From positions 2,072,001 to 2,136,000 of the forward strand of contig NC_013159.1 of the NCBI RefSeq assembly GCF_000023865.1: a DNA stretch of 64,000 nucleotides, given 5' to 3'. Positions 33,141 through 42,016 of this stretch are shown in pieces. Below the pieces are notes generated by a model. That model ran no database searches, was not told where the DNA came from, and worked only from the letters and a program-made list of their open reading frames with translations. Made by a program: the position numbers and the translations under genes. Source of the stretch: Saccharomonospora viridis DSM 43017. GTDB lineage: Bacteria > Actinomycetota > Actinomycetes > Mycobacteriales > Pseudonocardiaceae. How positions within the stretch are numbered: position 1 is the first letter of the stretch; every line of letters starts with the position of its first letter.

Positions 33141-34388
33141 GTGGGCGGGCTGTATCGGAGGGTGTTCGGTCGCTTCTGGAATCCCTATGCCGCCGTGGTG
33201 GCGGCCGGGGTGCTCAGTGCCTGCTATTTCGCGGTCACCGCTACTCAGTGGGCGGTGACCGGGGAGTTCACCCGGTTCGGTGGTCACCTGTTGGGGGTTG
33301 CGGGTGTCGACGTCTCCGAGTGGGAGTACTTCCGGATGATCGGATTGACGGGCACGCCGCTGGAGCGGACCAGTGGGTGGGTCGTCATCGGGATGTTGGC
33401 CGGGGCTTTGTTGGCCGCGTTGCTCGGCAATGATGTCAAACTCCGGGTGCCACAGCGGAAGCGGCGGTTGTTGCAGGGGCTGGTCGGTGGTGCGATCGCC
33501 GGTTTCGGGGCGCGTATGGCGTTGGGGTGTAATCTTGCGGCCTTTTTCACCGGGATACCGCAGTTTTCGTTCCACGCGTGGTTGTTCATGGTGTCCATGG
33601 GGGTGGGCACCGTCGTCGGGGTCAGGGTGATCCGGTTGCGGTTCTGGCGCGGCAGGCCGGAGTTGTCCGCGTTGCAGCGGTTGACGCTTTCGTCGCAGGA
33701 GGTGTCGACTCGTTCGGCCGCGCCGTCTCGGCCTGTTCAGCCGTTCGTGGGGATCGGCGTGGGCGTTGTCGTGGCCGGTGTCGCGGTGGTGCTGGCGGTG
33801 CGGGGGGAAGGGCTTCTTGCGGCGGCCGCGGTGTTCGGGGTGGGGTTCGGTGTGCTCATCCAGCGTGGACAGATCTGTTTCACGTCGGCTTTCCGGGACC
33901 TGTGGGTCAGTGGTCGGGCGACGATGAGCAAAGCCCTGGCCGTGGGGTTGTTGGCGGCCACGGTGTTGACGTTCGTCGTCATCCAGGCGGGCATGCCCGC
34001 GGTGATCGAGCCGGCGTCTTTGGGCACTGTGATCGGTGGGATGTTGTTCGGTTTCGGCATCGTGCTGGCGGGCGGATGTGAGACCGGGATGATGTATCGG
34101 GCGATGGAGGGCCAGGTCCATTTCGTCGTCGTGTTCGTCGGCAACATCGTCGGGGCGACGGTGTTGGCGTACGGCTGGGACCACTGGGGGATTTTCTCGG
34201 CGGTGACCCGGGGATGGCCCGAGGTTGATCTGGTGGCCGCGTGGGGGGCCGGTGGGGCTTTGGTGGCCACTGTCGGTTTGTTGGTGGCGTGGTTCGTGTT
34301 CTCCCATTGGTGGGAACGGCGTTTCCGTTATCCGGCGGACTCGAAGTCCCGAAAGGGACGGCGTTCGGTTCCCACGGCGGTGTCCTAG
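33141..34388 (+). CDS. YeeE/YedE-family thiosulfate (sulfur-compound) transporter
   Basis: A 415-residue membrane protein of the YeeE/YedE (TsuA-like) family, which imports thiosulfate or related sulfur species. The GTG at 33141 has GAGGAGG five bases upstream. The fold has two pseudo-symmetric halves; conserved Cys residues of the relay path are visible at ALGCNLAAFF, RGQICFTSAF and AGGCETGMM. The C-terminus is basic and cytosolic. The next gene, 20 bases on, encodes a TusA-type sulfurtransferase, the usual partner that accepts the imported sulfur. Assignment to thiosulfate rather than another sulfur compound is by family. Confidence 0.92.
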   Translation: MGGLYRRVFGRFWNPYAAVVAAGVLSACYFAVTATQWAVTGEFTRFGGHLLGVAGVDVSEWEYFRMIGLTGTPLERTSGWVVIGMLAGALLAALLGNDVKLRVPQRKRRLLQGLVGGAIAGFGARMALGCNLAAFFTGIPQFSFHAWLFMVSMGVGTVVGVRVIRLRFWRGRPELSALQRLTLSSQEVSTRSAAPSRPVQPFVGIGVGVVVAGVAVVLAVRGEGLLAAAAVFGVGFGVLIQRGQICFTSAFRDLWVSGRATMSKALAVGLLAATVLTFVVIQAGMPAVIEPASLGTVIGGMLFGFGIVLAGGCETGMMYRAMEGQVHFVVVFVGNIVGATVLAYGWDHWGIFSAVTRGWPEVDLVAAWGAGGALVATVGLLVAWFVFSHWWERRFRYPADSKSRKGRRSVPTAVS

Positions 34389-34408
34389 GAGCGGGAAGGG
34401 TGGAAGGT

Positions 34409-34675
34409 ATGGCGGAGGCAGCACGCGAGCGGGTGTCGCAGAGCGTTGAGGCCGACTATCGGTTGGACATTCGTGGTGAGGTCTGTCCTTATCCGGTGAT
34501 CTATTCGTTGGAGGCGTTGGCGTCGATGGAGGCGGGACAGGTGTTGGAGGTGGTGGCGGACTGTCCCCAGTCGTTCCGCAATGTTCCGGAGGAAGCGGTC
34601 AAGCACGGGTATCAATTGGTTCGCGAGCCGGAACGAAACGGCACGGATTTGCGTTTTCTGCTGCGCGTTCCGTGA
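34409..34675 (+). CDS. TusA-family sulfur carrier protein
   Basis: An 88-residue cytosolic sulfur-carrier of the TusA/SirA family. The signature CPxP motif with the sulfur-bearing Cys26 is in IRGEVCPYPVI. A second conserved part, VLEVVADCPQSFRNVPEEA, follows. The ATG at 34409 has GGGAAGGG eight bases upstream. It directly follows the YeeE transporter and should accept sulfur from imported thiosulfate (TsuA-TsuB pairing). A longer upstream frame within the yeeE gene is not used. Confidence 0.93.
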   Translation: MAEAARERVSQSVEADYRLDIRGEVCPYPVIYSLEALASMEAGQVLEVVADCPQSFRNVPEEAVKHGYQLVREPERNGTDLRFLLRVP

Positions 34676-34766
34676 TAGCCGGTGCTGTTCCCAGCCGGCC
34701 GCGGATGGTGTTGTTCGGCCGGTGAACCGAGGTGCTGGTGTGGGCCCGGTTGTGGAGGCCCCTCTC

Positions 34767-34781
34767 CCCCGCTTTGCGGGG
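34767..34781. terminator. Hairpin between convergent tusA-like and nitroreductase-like genes
   Basis: CCCCGC-TTT-GCGGGG, a compact perfect stem one base before the minus-strand stop codon, likely terminating both converging units. Confidence 0.55.
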
Positions 34782-36098
34782 CTACGGGTGGTGGGGGGGT
34801 TCTTCTCGTCGGTGCCACGTGTCCATGTGGGTGGCGTGTGTGTGCAGGTAGGCGCCGGGGGTGAAGAAGCGGTCGTAGAAGTCGAGGTCCAGGTGGTGGG
34901 CTTGGACGTAGTTGAGGATGAACACCGTCGGCACCGTGGCGGGGAATTTCCTGAAGGTGTCGAGGATGTATTGGGCCTGTAGGGAGACGCAGGCTTTGAA
35001 CGTCTCGTCGTGGACCTGGGCGCTGCTCCGGAAACCGGGGGTGTCGGTCCAGGCGCCGGGGGTGTCGGGGTGGAACGGCCCGCCCGGCCCGAACTTGCGG
35101 TGGGCGAAGGCGTCGACCGCGTCCGCCATGGTCCGGTAGTGCGGTGGGCAGTAGGCTTCGAAGACCCCTTCCCGTCCGGTGGGGTTGGGGGTGGCCCAGT
35201 GTTCGTCGGTGTCGTAGCGGAAGCCGAGGCCGGGCACGTCGGGGTTGTCGGAGGCGCCGAGTATGGAGAAGCGGTCGATCCCGTCGAACATCCACCCGCC
35301 CAGTCCCATTGCCTGCAACAGCAGTACACCCGCGTAGCAGGAGGTGGCCAGTTCCGCGGTGGCCTCGGTCAGGGCGTATTGTTCGCTGAAGGTGAGGGGG
35401 AACGGTTCTTCGACGTCGACCAGTCCGCGGAACTGGTCCAGGCCGGGTAGTGCGCGGTTGTGGATGTCGTCGTAGATCGCGTAGCCGTTTTGGGTGAGAA
35501 AGCACAGGACGGCGAGCAGGTGTTGGGCGATGTCGGCCACCGGGATGACCAGCAGTGACCCGGGGACGTTGACACACCAGGTGTTGTGCCCTTCGAGGTA
35601 GGGCTCTTCTGCGGGCAGGAAGAGTCGTTCGGTGGACAGGCGGCGGAGTCGTTGCCGGTGGCGTTCGACCATCAGTTGCGGGGTGATCTGTTCGGTGGCC
35701 GGGTCGACGAGTGCGCCGGCGTCACGGGTCGGGAAGAAGTAGACCCCCGAGTCGTCGGTGAAGAACAGTTCGGCGGTGTGGAATCCGGCGGCGGAGGGGA
35801 AGGTGCGCCCGGCGGCCCCGCCGGCGTAGTTGGCCACGTGTGGTGCGTAGTGGGCGTTGCGGGTGATCGAGTAGTGCCAGCCCGTGGTTCCGCCCATCGC
35901 GCTGAGCACGAGCATCCGTTCGAGTTCTGTGAGTGGAACGGGTTCGTGTCGGGAGCGGTATGCGAGGGGGCCGTCGGGGATTTCGTCCCCCAAGGCGAAG
36001 CGTCGTGACCGGCGGCCGAAGATCGCCTCCGTCAGGGGGAAGGTGGCCAGTTCCTGGAGTGCCCCGAATTCGGCGGGTGTCGGTCGTGAGTCCGCCAC
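34782..36098 (-). CDS. Nitroreductase-fold-like protein, function unknown
   Basis: A 438-residue protein. The N-terminal region EAIFGRRSRRFALGDEIPDG followed by VPLTELERMLVLSAMGGTTGW resembles the first part of nitroreductase-fold flavoproteins, where a basic RRS-R pocket binds FMN phosphate. Further on it has unusual features: an Asp/Cys-rich middle (GHNTWCVNVPGSL, TSCYAGVLLLQAMGLGGW) and a His-rich end (VQAHHLDLDFYDRFF, HTHATHMDTWHRR). No transmembrane segment or signal peptide. I cannot name a substrate. The gene is 137 bases from the next upstream minus-strand gene. Nitroreductase kinship is a weak inference. Confidence 0.75.
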   Translation of the reverse strand: MADSRPTPAEFGALQELATFPLTEAIFGRRSRRFALGDEIPDGPLAYRSRHEPVPLTELERMLVLSAMGGTTGWHYSITRNAHYAPHVANYAGGAAGRTFPSAAGFHTAELFFTDDSGVYFFPTRDAGALVDPATEQITPQLMVERHRQRLRRLSTERLFLPAEEPYLEGHNTWCVNVPGSLLVIPVADIAQHLLAVLCFLTQNGYAIYDDIHNRALPGLDQFRGLVDVEEPFPLTFSEQYALTEATAELATSCYAGVLLLQAMGLGGWMFDGIDRFSILGASDNPDVPGLGFRYDTDEHWATPNPTGREGVFEAYCPPHYRTMADAVDAFAHRKFGPGGPFHPDTPGAWTDTPGFRSSAQVHDETFKACVSLQAQYILDTFRKFPATVPTVFILNYVQAHHLDLDFYDRFFTPGAYLHTHATHMDTWHRREEPPHHP

Positions 36099-36235
36099 GC
36101 CTTGCCACCTCCTGGGAAAAAAGACTCGGGCCTCGCCCGGGGTCGGCGGTCACGGTCTGGGTGCCGGGGCCGAGCGGGGTGGACCAGGGCAGGCTCGGCC
36201 ACTTGGCGCGGGTTTGAGTGGTTGGTGCGGGGTGT

Positions 36236-36673
36236 TCAGCGTGACAGTTCCTCGCGGCGTCGGGCTTCGGCGTCACGCATACGTGCTTCCGCTTCCTTCA
36301 ATTCCGGGGTGAGGCTGTCGCCGAAGTCCTCGTCGGTGAGCACCCGGCGGATCTCGATCTGGCCGCCGGGACCGAGCGGGGCGCGGCAGGCCCACTCCAC
36401 GGCTTCCTCTCGGGAGGAGACCTCCACAAGCCAGTAGCCGGCCACGAGGTCCTTGGCTTTGGTGAAAGGACCGTCGACGACGATGGGGGTGTTGTGTTCG
36501 TCGAAGAGGACGCGGGCGCCCTCGGACGTGGGGGCGAGTCCGTTGCCGTCGATCATCACCCCCGCCTTGACGAGCCGTTCGTTGAAGGCGGTCATGTCGG
36601 CCAGTTCCTGCTCGGTGGGCAGGGCACCGGCCTCGGTTTCCTCGTCCGACTTGACGAACATCAGGTAACGCAT
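36236..36673 (-). CDS. YCII/DGPF-domain protein
   Basis: A 145-residue cytosolic protein of the YCII-related (DGPF) superfamily. The family signature VVDGPFTKAKDLVAGYWL is central; YLMFVKSDEETE at the N-terminus is also typical. Members often sit beside ECF sigma factors or serve as small dehydratase-like enzymes; no sigma factor is next to it here. The ATG at 36673 has GGAAAGG eight bases upstream and is preferred over 36712. The C-terminus is a charged helix (EAEARMRDAEARRREE). Confidence 0.92.
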   Translation of the reverse strand: MRYLMFVKSDEETEAGALPTEQELADMTAFNERLVKAGVMIDGNGLAPTSEGARVLFDEHNTPIVVDGPFTKAKDLVAGYWLVEVSSREEAVEWACRAPLGPGGQIEIRRVLTDEDFGDSLTPELKEAEARMRDAEARRREELSR

Positions 36674-36818
36674 GGTGGTGACCTTTCCGATGTGACGGGG
36701 GCGTGTGTTCACTCCTTCGTGTTCCCGCTGGGGGTACCCACGTTTCGGTGTTTTTGCGGCTGTTGTGGTGGTCGAAGCGTGCCGAGGGCCACACCGGGTC
36801 CGCCGTTAGAGTGCGGAC

Positions 36819-37586
36819 ATGTTTTCCCGCTTCGTTGCTTTGGGTGATTCCTTCACCGAAGGGGTCGGTGATGACGACCCTGATGCCCCCAACGGGGTCC
36901 GCGGTTGGGCTGATCGGGTCGCTGAGCAGCTTGCCCACCACCACGACGGGTTCGCCTACGCGAACCTGGCCATCAGGGGACGTCTGTTACAGCAGGTGTT
37001 GGACGAGCAGCTCGCCCCGGCGTTGGAGATGAAGCCCGACCTGGTGACGATGTATGCGGGTGGGAACGATCTGATGCGGCCGAAGGTCGATATCGACGCG
37101 CTGTGCGACGACTACGAGGCCGCGGTGGACCAGTTGGCGGCCACGGGGGCCACCGTGGTGCTGTTCACCGGGGCCGACGGTGTGGAGGATCCGATTTTCC
37201 GGCGGATGCGCGGCCGCACCGCCGTGTACAACGAGCATGTGCGGTTGATCGCGGCCCGCCACGGTGCGCTGGTGGTGGACATGTGGGCGATGCGCGCGCT
37301 GCGGGATCGACGAGTGTGGTCGGCTGACCGGATTCATCTCAACACCGCCGGACACGTGCTCATCGCCGCGGCGGTGTTGGACACGCTCGGCGCCAAACAC
37401 GACATCACGCCCACGCCGTTGGGCAAGGCGGTGGTGCGAAGCCGTCAGCAGCGGCTGCTGGAGAACTTACGGTGGGCGCGGGAACACGCGCTGCCCTGGT
37501 TGGGGCGGAGGTTACGGGGCACCTCATCCGGCGACGGGCTGGCCCCGAAACGCCCGACTCTGACCCCGATCACATCCCGCAGGTGA
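36819..37586 (+). CDS. SGNH/GDSL hydrolase
   Basis: A 255-residue esterase/lipase-fold hydrolase. Block I GDS is at VALGDSFTEGVGDD with the nucleophile Ser, block II Gly in NLAIRGR, block III GND in YAGGNDLM, and block V DxxH in SADRIHLNTAGH. All four SGNH blocks are intact. No signal peptide is present, so it should be cytosolic. The C-terminal ~60 residues are Arg-rich. The ATG at 36819 lacks a ribosome site, and a TAGAGT box is close upstream, so the message may be leaderless. The natural ester substrate is unknown. Confidence 0.94.
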   Translation: MFSRFVALGDSFTEGVGDDDPDAPNGVRGWADRVAEQLAHHHDGFAYANLAIRGRLLQQVLDEQLAPALEMKPDLVTMYAGGNDLMRPKVDIDALCDDYEAAVDQLAATGATVVLFTGADGVEDPIFRRMRGRTAVYNEHVRLIAARHGALVVDMWAMRALRDRRVWSADRIHLNTAGHVLIAAAVLDTLGAKHDITPTPLGKAVVRSRQQRLLENLRWAREHALPWLGRRLRGTSSGDGLAPKRPTLTPITSRR

Positions 37587-37630
37587 CCTGGGGGTGCGGC
37601 ACAACACGAGTGCGCACCCCCACGTCCGCG

Positions 37631-39049
37631 TCACTGCCGGCCGAAAGGCGGGCCTTGTGGGGGCATGGGCCCACCCTGGGGCGGCTGTCCACCCTGGGGC
37701 GGCTGTCCACCCTGGGGCGGATAGTTACCCGGCTGGGGGCCGCCGAACGGGACACCGCCACCCTGCTGCTGTGGCGGGTTCGGTGGCGTAGCGGGCGGCT
37801 GCGGCTGGGCCGGGGGCACCGCCGGCGGTGTCGGAGGCTGCGGCGAGGGTTCCGATGTGCTCGCCGTCGGCGGTTCAGCAGGCTGGGATCCCGATCCCTT
37901 CAACACCGACGCGGCGGGCGGAGTGGGACCACCGGGGCTGGTCAGTGGGCTGGGCACTTCCTGCCGGGCCACGGCCTCGGCTTCCCGCACCGCTTCGGCG
38001 ACCTTGGGGTCGGTGCTCGTGTCGAACCATCCTGCGACCTCCTCGTCGTCCATCGAGGGTGAGGGGGTCTCCTCGGCGGGCGGTTCGTAGCGGAAGACAC
38101 CGTCGTCGCCCTTGGTGCCGAACTGGCGGGCGAACCCTTCGAGGGCCTTGCCGAAGTCGCTGGGCACCAGCCACACCTTGTTGGCGTCGCCCTGCGCCAT
38201 CTGCGGCAACGTCTGCAAGTACTGGTAGGCCAACGCCTCCGGGGTCGGCTTGCTCGCCTTGATCGCGGCGAACACCTTCTCGATGGCCTTGGCTTGACCC
38301 TGCGCCTGCAGGTAGCGGGCGGCGCGTTCACCCTGTGCGCGCAGAATGCGGGACTGCCGTTCGGCCTCCGCGGCCAGGATGGCCGCTTGCTTGGCGCCCT
38401 CGGCGGCGAGGATCTGGCTTTGCTTCTGCCCCTCGGCGGTCTTGATGGCCGACTCGCGCTCACCTTCGGCGGTGAGGATCATGGCGCGCTTCTCCCGGTC
38501 GGCGCGCATCTGCTTTTCCATCGAGTCCTGGATGGAAGGCGGCGGATCGATCGCCTTCAACTCCACCCGGGCCACGCGGATACCCCACCGGCCGGTGGCC
38601 TCGTCGAGCACACCCCGCAGCTGGCTGTTGATCTGGTCACGGGAGGTGAGTGCATCCTCCAGCGACATGCCGCCGACCAGGTTACGCAGCGTGGTGGTGG
38701 TCAGTTGTTCGACACCGACGATGTAGTTCGAGATCTCGTACACCGCCGCGCGTGAATCGGTGACCTGGAAGTACACGACCGTGTCGATGGACACGGTCAG
38801 GTTGTCCTGTGTGATGACCGGCTGCGGCGGGAAGGACACCACTTGCTCGCGCAAGTCGACCCTGGCCCGCACTTTGTCCAGAAACGGCACCAGGAAGTTC
38901 AGTCCCGGTCCGGCGACCGTGCGGAACCGGCCGAGCCGTTCGATGACCGCCGATTGCGCTTGTGGCACCACCATCAGTGACTTCGAGAGCGTGATGATCA
39001 CAAAGAGCGCAATGACGGCGACAATGATCCATGCTGTCGCGTCTTCCAA
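37631..39049 (-). CDS. SPFH/band 7 membrane protein with Pro/Gln-rich tail
   Basis: A 472-residue stomatin/QmcA-like protein. It starts with TTG (AAGGAG six bases upstream). An N-terminal membrane anchor (WIIVAVIALFVIITL) is followed by the SPFH domain, about residues 25-200 (ERLGRFRTVAGPGLNFLVPF; NLVGGMSLEDALTSRDQIN). A long Ala/Glu/Gln coiled coil follows (about 200-290, with AEGERESAIKTAEGQ). The final ~150 residues are disordered, Pro/Gln/Gly-rich, and contain three near-identical PPQGGQ units encoded by a short DNA repeat. It follows an NfeD gene by 48 bases; SPFH-NfeD pairs organise membrane microdomains and protein quality control. Confidence 0.94.
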   Translation of the reverse strand: MEDATAWIIVAVIALFVIITLSKSLMVVPQAQSAVIERLGRFRTVAGPGLNFLVPFLDKVRARVDLREQVVSFPPQPVITQDNLTVSIDTVVYFQVTDSRAAVYEISNYIVGVEQLTTTTLRNLVGGMSLEDALTSRDQINSQLRGVLDEATGRWGIRVARVELKAIDPPPSIQDSMEKQMRADREKRAMILTAEGERESAIKTAEGQKQSQILAAEGAKQAAILAAEAERQSRILRAQGERAARYLQAQGQAKAIEKVFAAIKASKPTPEALAYQYLQTLPQMAQGDANKVWLVPSDFGKALEGFARQFGTKGDDGVFRYEPPAEETPSPSMDDEEVAGWFDTSTDPKVAEAVREAEAVARQEVPSPLTSPGGPTPPAASVLKGSGSQPAEPPTASTSEPSPQPPTPPAVPPAQPQPPATPPNPPQQQGGGVPFGGPQPGNYPPQGGQPPQGGQPPQGGPMPPQGPPFGRQ

Positions 39050-39097
39050 GACCTACTCCTTACTGCCGTTCGGTTGTGACCAACGCGGCGTGCGGTG

Positions 39098-39529
39098 TCA
39101 CGGTGTTGCCGACACGACGGCGGTCGCGCCGGAGATCTCCACGACGGTGACCGTCGTGTCCGGTTCGATCACCTCCCCTTCGGCGATGCTGCGCGCCGAC
39201 CAGATCTCGCCGGCGAGTTTGACCTGACCGCCCGTGCTGGTCACGGTGGAGACCGTCACCGCTTGGGTTCCCAGCAGCGCCTCGGTGTTCATGCGCACGT
39301 TCGGCCCGGTGAGGAAGTGTCGTTTCAACGCGGGCCGGGCCAGCACGATCAGCGCCGTCGAGGCGACAGCGAACACGATGACGTGGATGATCGGGTTGTC
39401 GCTGATGAGCGTGGAACCGGCTCCGGCCAACGCTCCGAGGCCGAGCATGACAAGGACGAAGTCGCCCGAAAGTACCTCGGCCGCGATGAGAGCGACTCCG
39501 ACGATGAGCCAGATGATGGCCGGTGTCAT
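39098..39529 (-). CDS. NfeD-like membrane protein
   Basis: A 143-residue protein of the short NfeD type. Two or three transmembrane helices cover residues 5-62 (IIWLIVGVALIAAEVL, FVLVMLGLGALAGAG, VIVFAVASTALIVLA). The C-terminal OB-fold-like domain runs from about residue 75 (GTQAVTVSTV...GEIWSARS...GEVIEPDTTVTVVEI). It lacks the serine protease part of long NfeD. It is upstream of the SPFH gene in one operon, its usual partner. Confidence 0.93.
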   Translation of the reverse strand: MTPAIIWLIVGVALIAAEVLSGDFVLVMLGLGALAGAGSTLISDNPIIHVIVFAVASTALIVLARPALKRHFLTGPNVRMNTEALLGTQAVTVSTVTSTGGQVKLAGEIWSARSIAEGEVIEPDTTVTVVEISGATAVVSATP

Positions 39530-39553
39530 GGTCTTATGCTCCCAAATCCCTGC

Positions 39554-40429
39554 TCATCCCATCGGGTAACCCCCATGCCGTGACGGAGCCGTGACCTGTT
39601 CGTCGGGGTGTTGCGCGGGTTCGGGTTCGGGTTCGGTGACGAAATCGATCAACCGCTCCACGGCCCCCAACAAGGGGGCCTCCACGTCACGGAAGCTTGT
39701 CACCGCCGCCAGGACACGCCGCCAACCGTCGTGCGGTTCACCCCAGCCCAACGCCGCGCACACCCCGTGTTTCCACTCCACGTCCCGGGGCACGTCCGGC
39801 CAGGCGCTGATGCCGACACTGGTGGGTTTCACCGCGGCCCAGATGTCGACGTAAGGGTGGCCGGTGACCAGCACGTGGTCGTGGGACAAACGTTCGACCA
39901 GCCTCGATTCCTTACTGCCCGGCACCAGATGGTCCACGAGGATGCCCAGCCGGCGTCCCGGACCGGGGGCGAACGCGGCGATTCGGTCGGCCAAGGCGTC
40001 CACACCGTCGATCGGTTCCACGACCACACCCTCGACGCGCAGGTCGTGGCCCCATACGCGCTCCACGAGCTCGGCGTCCTGGATCCCTTCCACCCAGATA
40101 CGCGAGCCGCGCGCGGTGCGGGCCCGCAGCCCGGCCACGCGCACCGACCCGGACGCCGATCGGGATGGTGTCACCGGTGCCCGCCGCCGGGGTGGCACGA
40201 GGGTGACCGGGGTGCCGTCCACCAGGAACGCGGCCGGGTTCAGCGGGAACACCCGATGACGTCCGTGGCGGTCCTCCAGCACCACACCGCCGTGCTCGCA
40301 CCCGACGACCGCGCCGCAGAACCCACTGACCGCATCTTCCACCACGAGTCCCGGTTCGGCGGGTATCCGCTGCGCCGCCGGTGCGCGGCGTGGGGTCGCC
40401 AGCACGTCGTGATACGAATGGGAGCGCAC
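39554..40429 (-). CDS. DUF3097 protein
   Basis: About 291 residues matching the actinobacterial DUF3097 family. Recognisable stretches are EPGLVVEDAVSGFCGAVV, VWVEGIQDAELVERVWG-type IWVEGIQDAELVERVWG, and LGILVDHLVPGSKESRLV, which together resemble a Toprim-like nucleotide-binding fold. The start is uncertain: GTG at 40429 (VRSHSYHDVL) fits the family N-terminus, whereas the open frame continues to 41239 only as antisense of the next gene. No ribosome site is clear. Biochemical function is unknown; the family is widely conserved with actinobacterial housekeeping genes. Confidence 0.85.
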   Translation of the reverse strand: MRSHSYHDVLATPRRAPAAQRIPAEPGLVVEDAVSGFCGAVVGCEHGGVVLEDRHGRHRVFPLNPAAFLVDGTPVTLVPPRRRAPVTPSRSASGSVRVAGLRARTARGSRIWVEGIQDAELVERVWGHDLRVEGVVVEPIDGVDALADRIAAFAPGPGRRLGILVDHLVPGSKESRLVERLSHDHVLVTGHPYVDIWAAVKPTSVGISAWPDVPRDVEWKHGVCAALGWGEPHDGWRRVLAAVTSFRDVEAPLLGAVERLIDFVTEPEPEPAQHPDEQVTAPSRHGGYPMG

Positions 40430-40542
40430 AGCAGCGACCGTAGCGGCCGGGTCAGGACCGGGCGGGACGCCACGCCGGACACGGCGAAGCCGGTGCAAGA
40501 GCGACACCGGTGCGCTAAAGGCTCCGCACGCCGACGTCGGGA

Positions 40543-41346
40543 TCAGAACAGTGGCCAGGGTAGGACGGGCCAGCCTTCCTCGGGAGTGGGGAACGTCCCG
40601 GTGGCCAGCAGAGCGTCCGTACGCTCCGCCAGGGCCCGGATCTCGGCGGCGGTGAGGTGCGGACCGAGGGCCGCGGCGAGCTCGCGGTCCAACTCGGCGC
40701 GCAGGGTGCGCAGCTTGTCCGTCACCTCCTCCGGGAGGGGTTCGCCGGCCCACCCCCACAACACGGTGCGCAGTTTGGGATCGGTGTGGAGGCACACGCC
40801 GTGGTCGACGCCGTAGACGCGGCCGTCGGCGCCGGAGAGCACGTGTCCGCCTTTGCGGTCGGTGTTGTTGACCACGACGTCCAAGGCGGCCAACTCCCGC
40901 ACACCCGCGTGGTCGGCGTGGGCTAAGACGACGGGTCCGCCGTCGCGGCCGTGGGCGTGCAGCACCACGCGCCACCCGTCGGGCACGTCGGTGGGCGCGC
41001 ACACGGCCACCAACTCCTCGTCGGTGGTGTCGATCCACAGTTGCACCATGCCTTCGCCGAACGGTCCGTCCCGTGACACCGTCGGGGGAACGTTGCCGAG
41101 TCCGGCCGCGTCGGCGATGAGGTAGGTGGCGACCTCCCGCCCGGCGAGGGTGCCGTCGGGGAAGTCCCACAGGGGCCGCTCCCCCGCCACCGGTTTGTAC
41201 ACCGCGTCCGTGGTGACGCCGTCGAGCTCGACGGTGCACAGCAACGTCAGGTTGGAGGCGTCCACGAGCCTGCCCTGCACGTCGAGTTTTCCGTGCGAGA
41301 GCACGTCGAACACGGCGGGATCACCCGCTTGCACGTGATCGGTCAA
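40543..41346 (-). CDS. SCO1664-like kinase-fold protein
   Basis: A 267-residue protein of the SCO1664 family (PI3/4-kinase-like fold). Visible elements are the ATP-lysine-like strand DAVYKPVAGERPLWDFP, the catalytic-loop-like LDVVVNNTDRKGGHVL with D-x-x-x-x-N arrangement, and the metal-loop-like YGVDHGVCLH. Length fits the family. It starts 8 bases after the DUF3090 stop codon in one operon, an association conserved in many actinobacteria beside mycothiol genes. Substrate is unknown. Confidence 0.92.
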   Translation of the reverse strand: MTDHVQAGDPAVFDVLSHGKLDVQGRLVDASNLTLLCTVELDGVTTDAVYKPVAGERPLWDFPDGTLAGREVATYLIADAAGLGNVPPTVSRDGPFGEGMVQLWIDTTDEELVAVCAPTDVPDGWRVVLHAHGRDGGPVVLAHADHAGVRELAALDVVVNNTDRKGGHVLSGADGRVYGVDHGVCLHTDPKLRTVLWGWAGEPLPEEVTDKLRTLRAELDRELAAALGPHLTAAEIRALAERTDALLATGTFPTPEEGWPVLPWPLF

Positions 41347-41354
41347 CGCGTTGT

Positions 41355-41933
41355 TCAGTCCTCACCGGCGAGTTCGGTGTTGCGCCGGTATCCGTTCTGG
41401 CGGGGGCAGATGTGGCCGGAGGGGTCGAGTGGTTCACCGCACAGCGGGCAGGGTTTGCGTCCGGCGTTGACCACGCGGTCGGCGCGGGCGGCGAACGCGC
41501 GGGCGGCGGCCGGGGTGAGGAACACCCGCACGGCGTCCGGGCCTTCCTCGGTGTCGTCGAGGACGACGGCTTCGTCGATCTCGGTGTCGGTGATGGCCAG
41601 CAGTTCGATGACCACCGTTTTGCTTTCGGCGTCCCAGCCGAGTCCCATCGTGCCGACCCGGAACTCCTCCTCCAACGGCACGTCCAAGGGGTCGGTGTCG
41701 ATGAGTTCTTCGGGGACGTCGTCGGGCACGGTGGCACCGAACCGGTTGGCGACCTCCTCCAACAGCGACGCCAACCGCTCGGCCAGGACCGCGACTTGCT
41801 GCTTTTCCAAAACCACGCTGACGGTGCGCGTGTTCTCCCGTGCCTGCAGGTAGAACGTGCGATCACCGGGCTGCCCGACGGTACCCGCGACGAAGCGGTC
41901 GGGTTGGCGGAAAACGTGAATGACACGAGCCAT
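41355..41933 (-). CDS. DUF3090 protein with zinc ribbon
   Basis: A 192-residue protein of the actinobacterial DUF3090 family. The N-terminus MARVIHVFRQPDRFVAGTVG and the middle LEKQQVAVLAERL are characteristic. The C-terminus carries a zinc ribbon, CPLCGEPLDPSGHICP. The ATG at 41933 is preferred to 41984 because it begins the conserved N-terminus. It is first in an operon with the SCO1664-like gene and divergent from the S9 peptidase. Function is unknown; in mycobacteria the homologue lies next to a histidine phosphatase and uppP, which are 20 kb away in this window. Confidence 0.92.
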   Translation of the reverse strand: MARVIHVFRQPDRFVAGTVGQPGDRTFYLQARENTRTVSVVLEKQQVAVLAERLASLLEEVANRFGATVPDDVPEELIDTDPLDVPLEEEFRVGTMGLGWDAESKTVVIELLAITDTEIDEAVVLDDTEEGPDAVRVFLTPAAARAFAARADRVVNAGRKPCPLCGEPLDPSGHICPRQNGYRRNTELAGED

Positions 41934-42016
41934 GGCAGCTACGACCCTATGCCAACTCCCATGATCGGGCTCGTTCGGGGGCACCGGAAACGTTCATGAT
42001 CTTCTAGGCTGGCGCA

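Noticed and set aside
40430-41239. Upstream extension of the DUF3097 frame to 561 residues
   Set aside because: This part is in another frame of the well-supported SCO1664-like gene and consists of Arg/Gly-rich noise.
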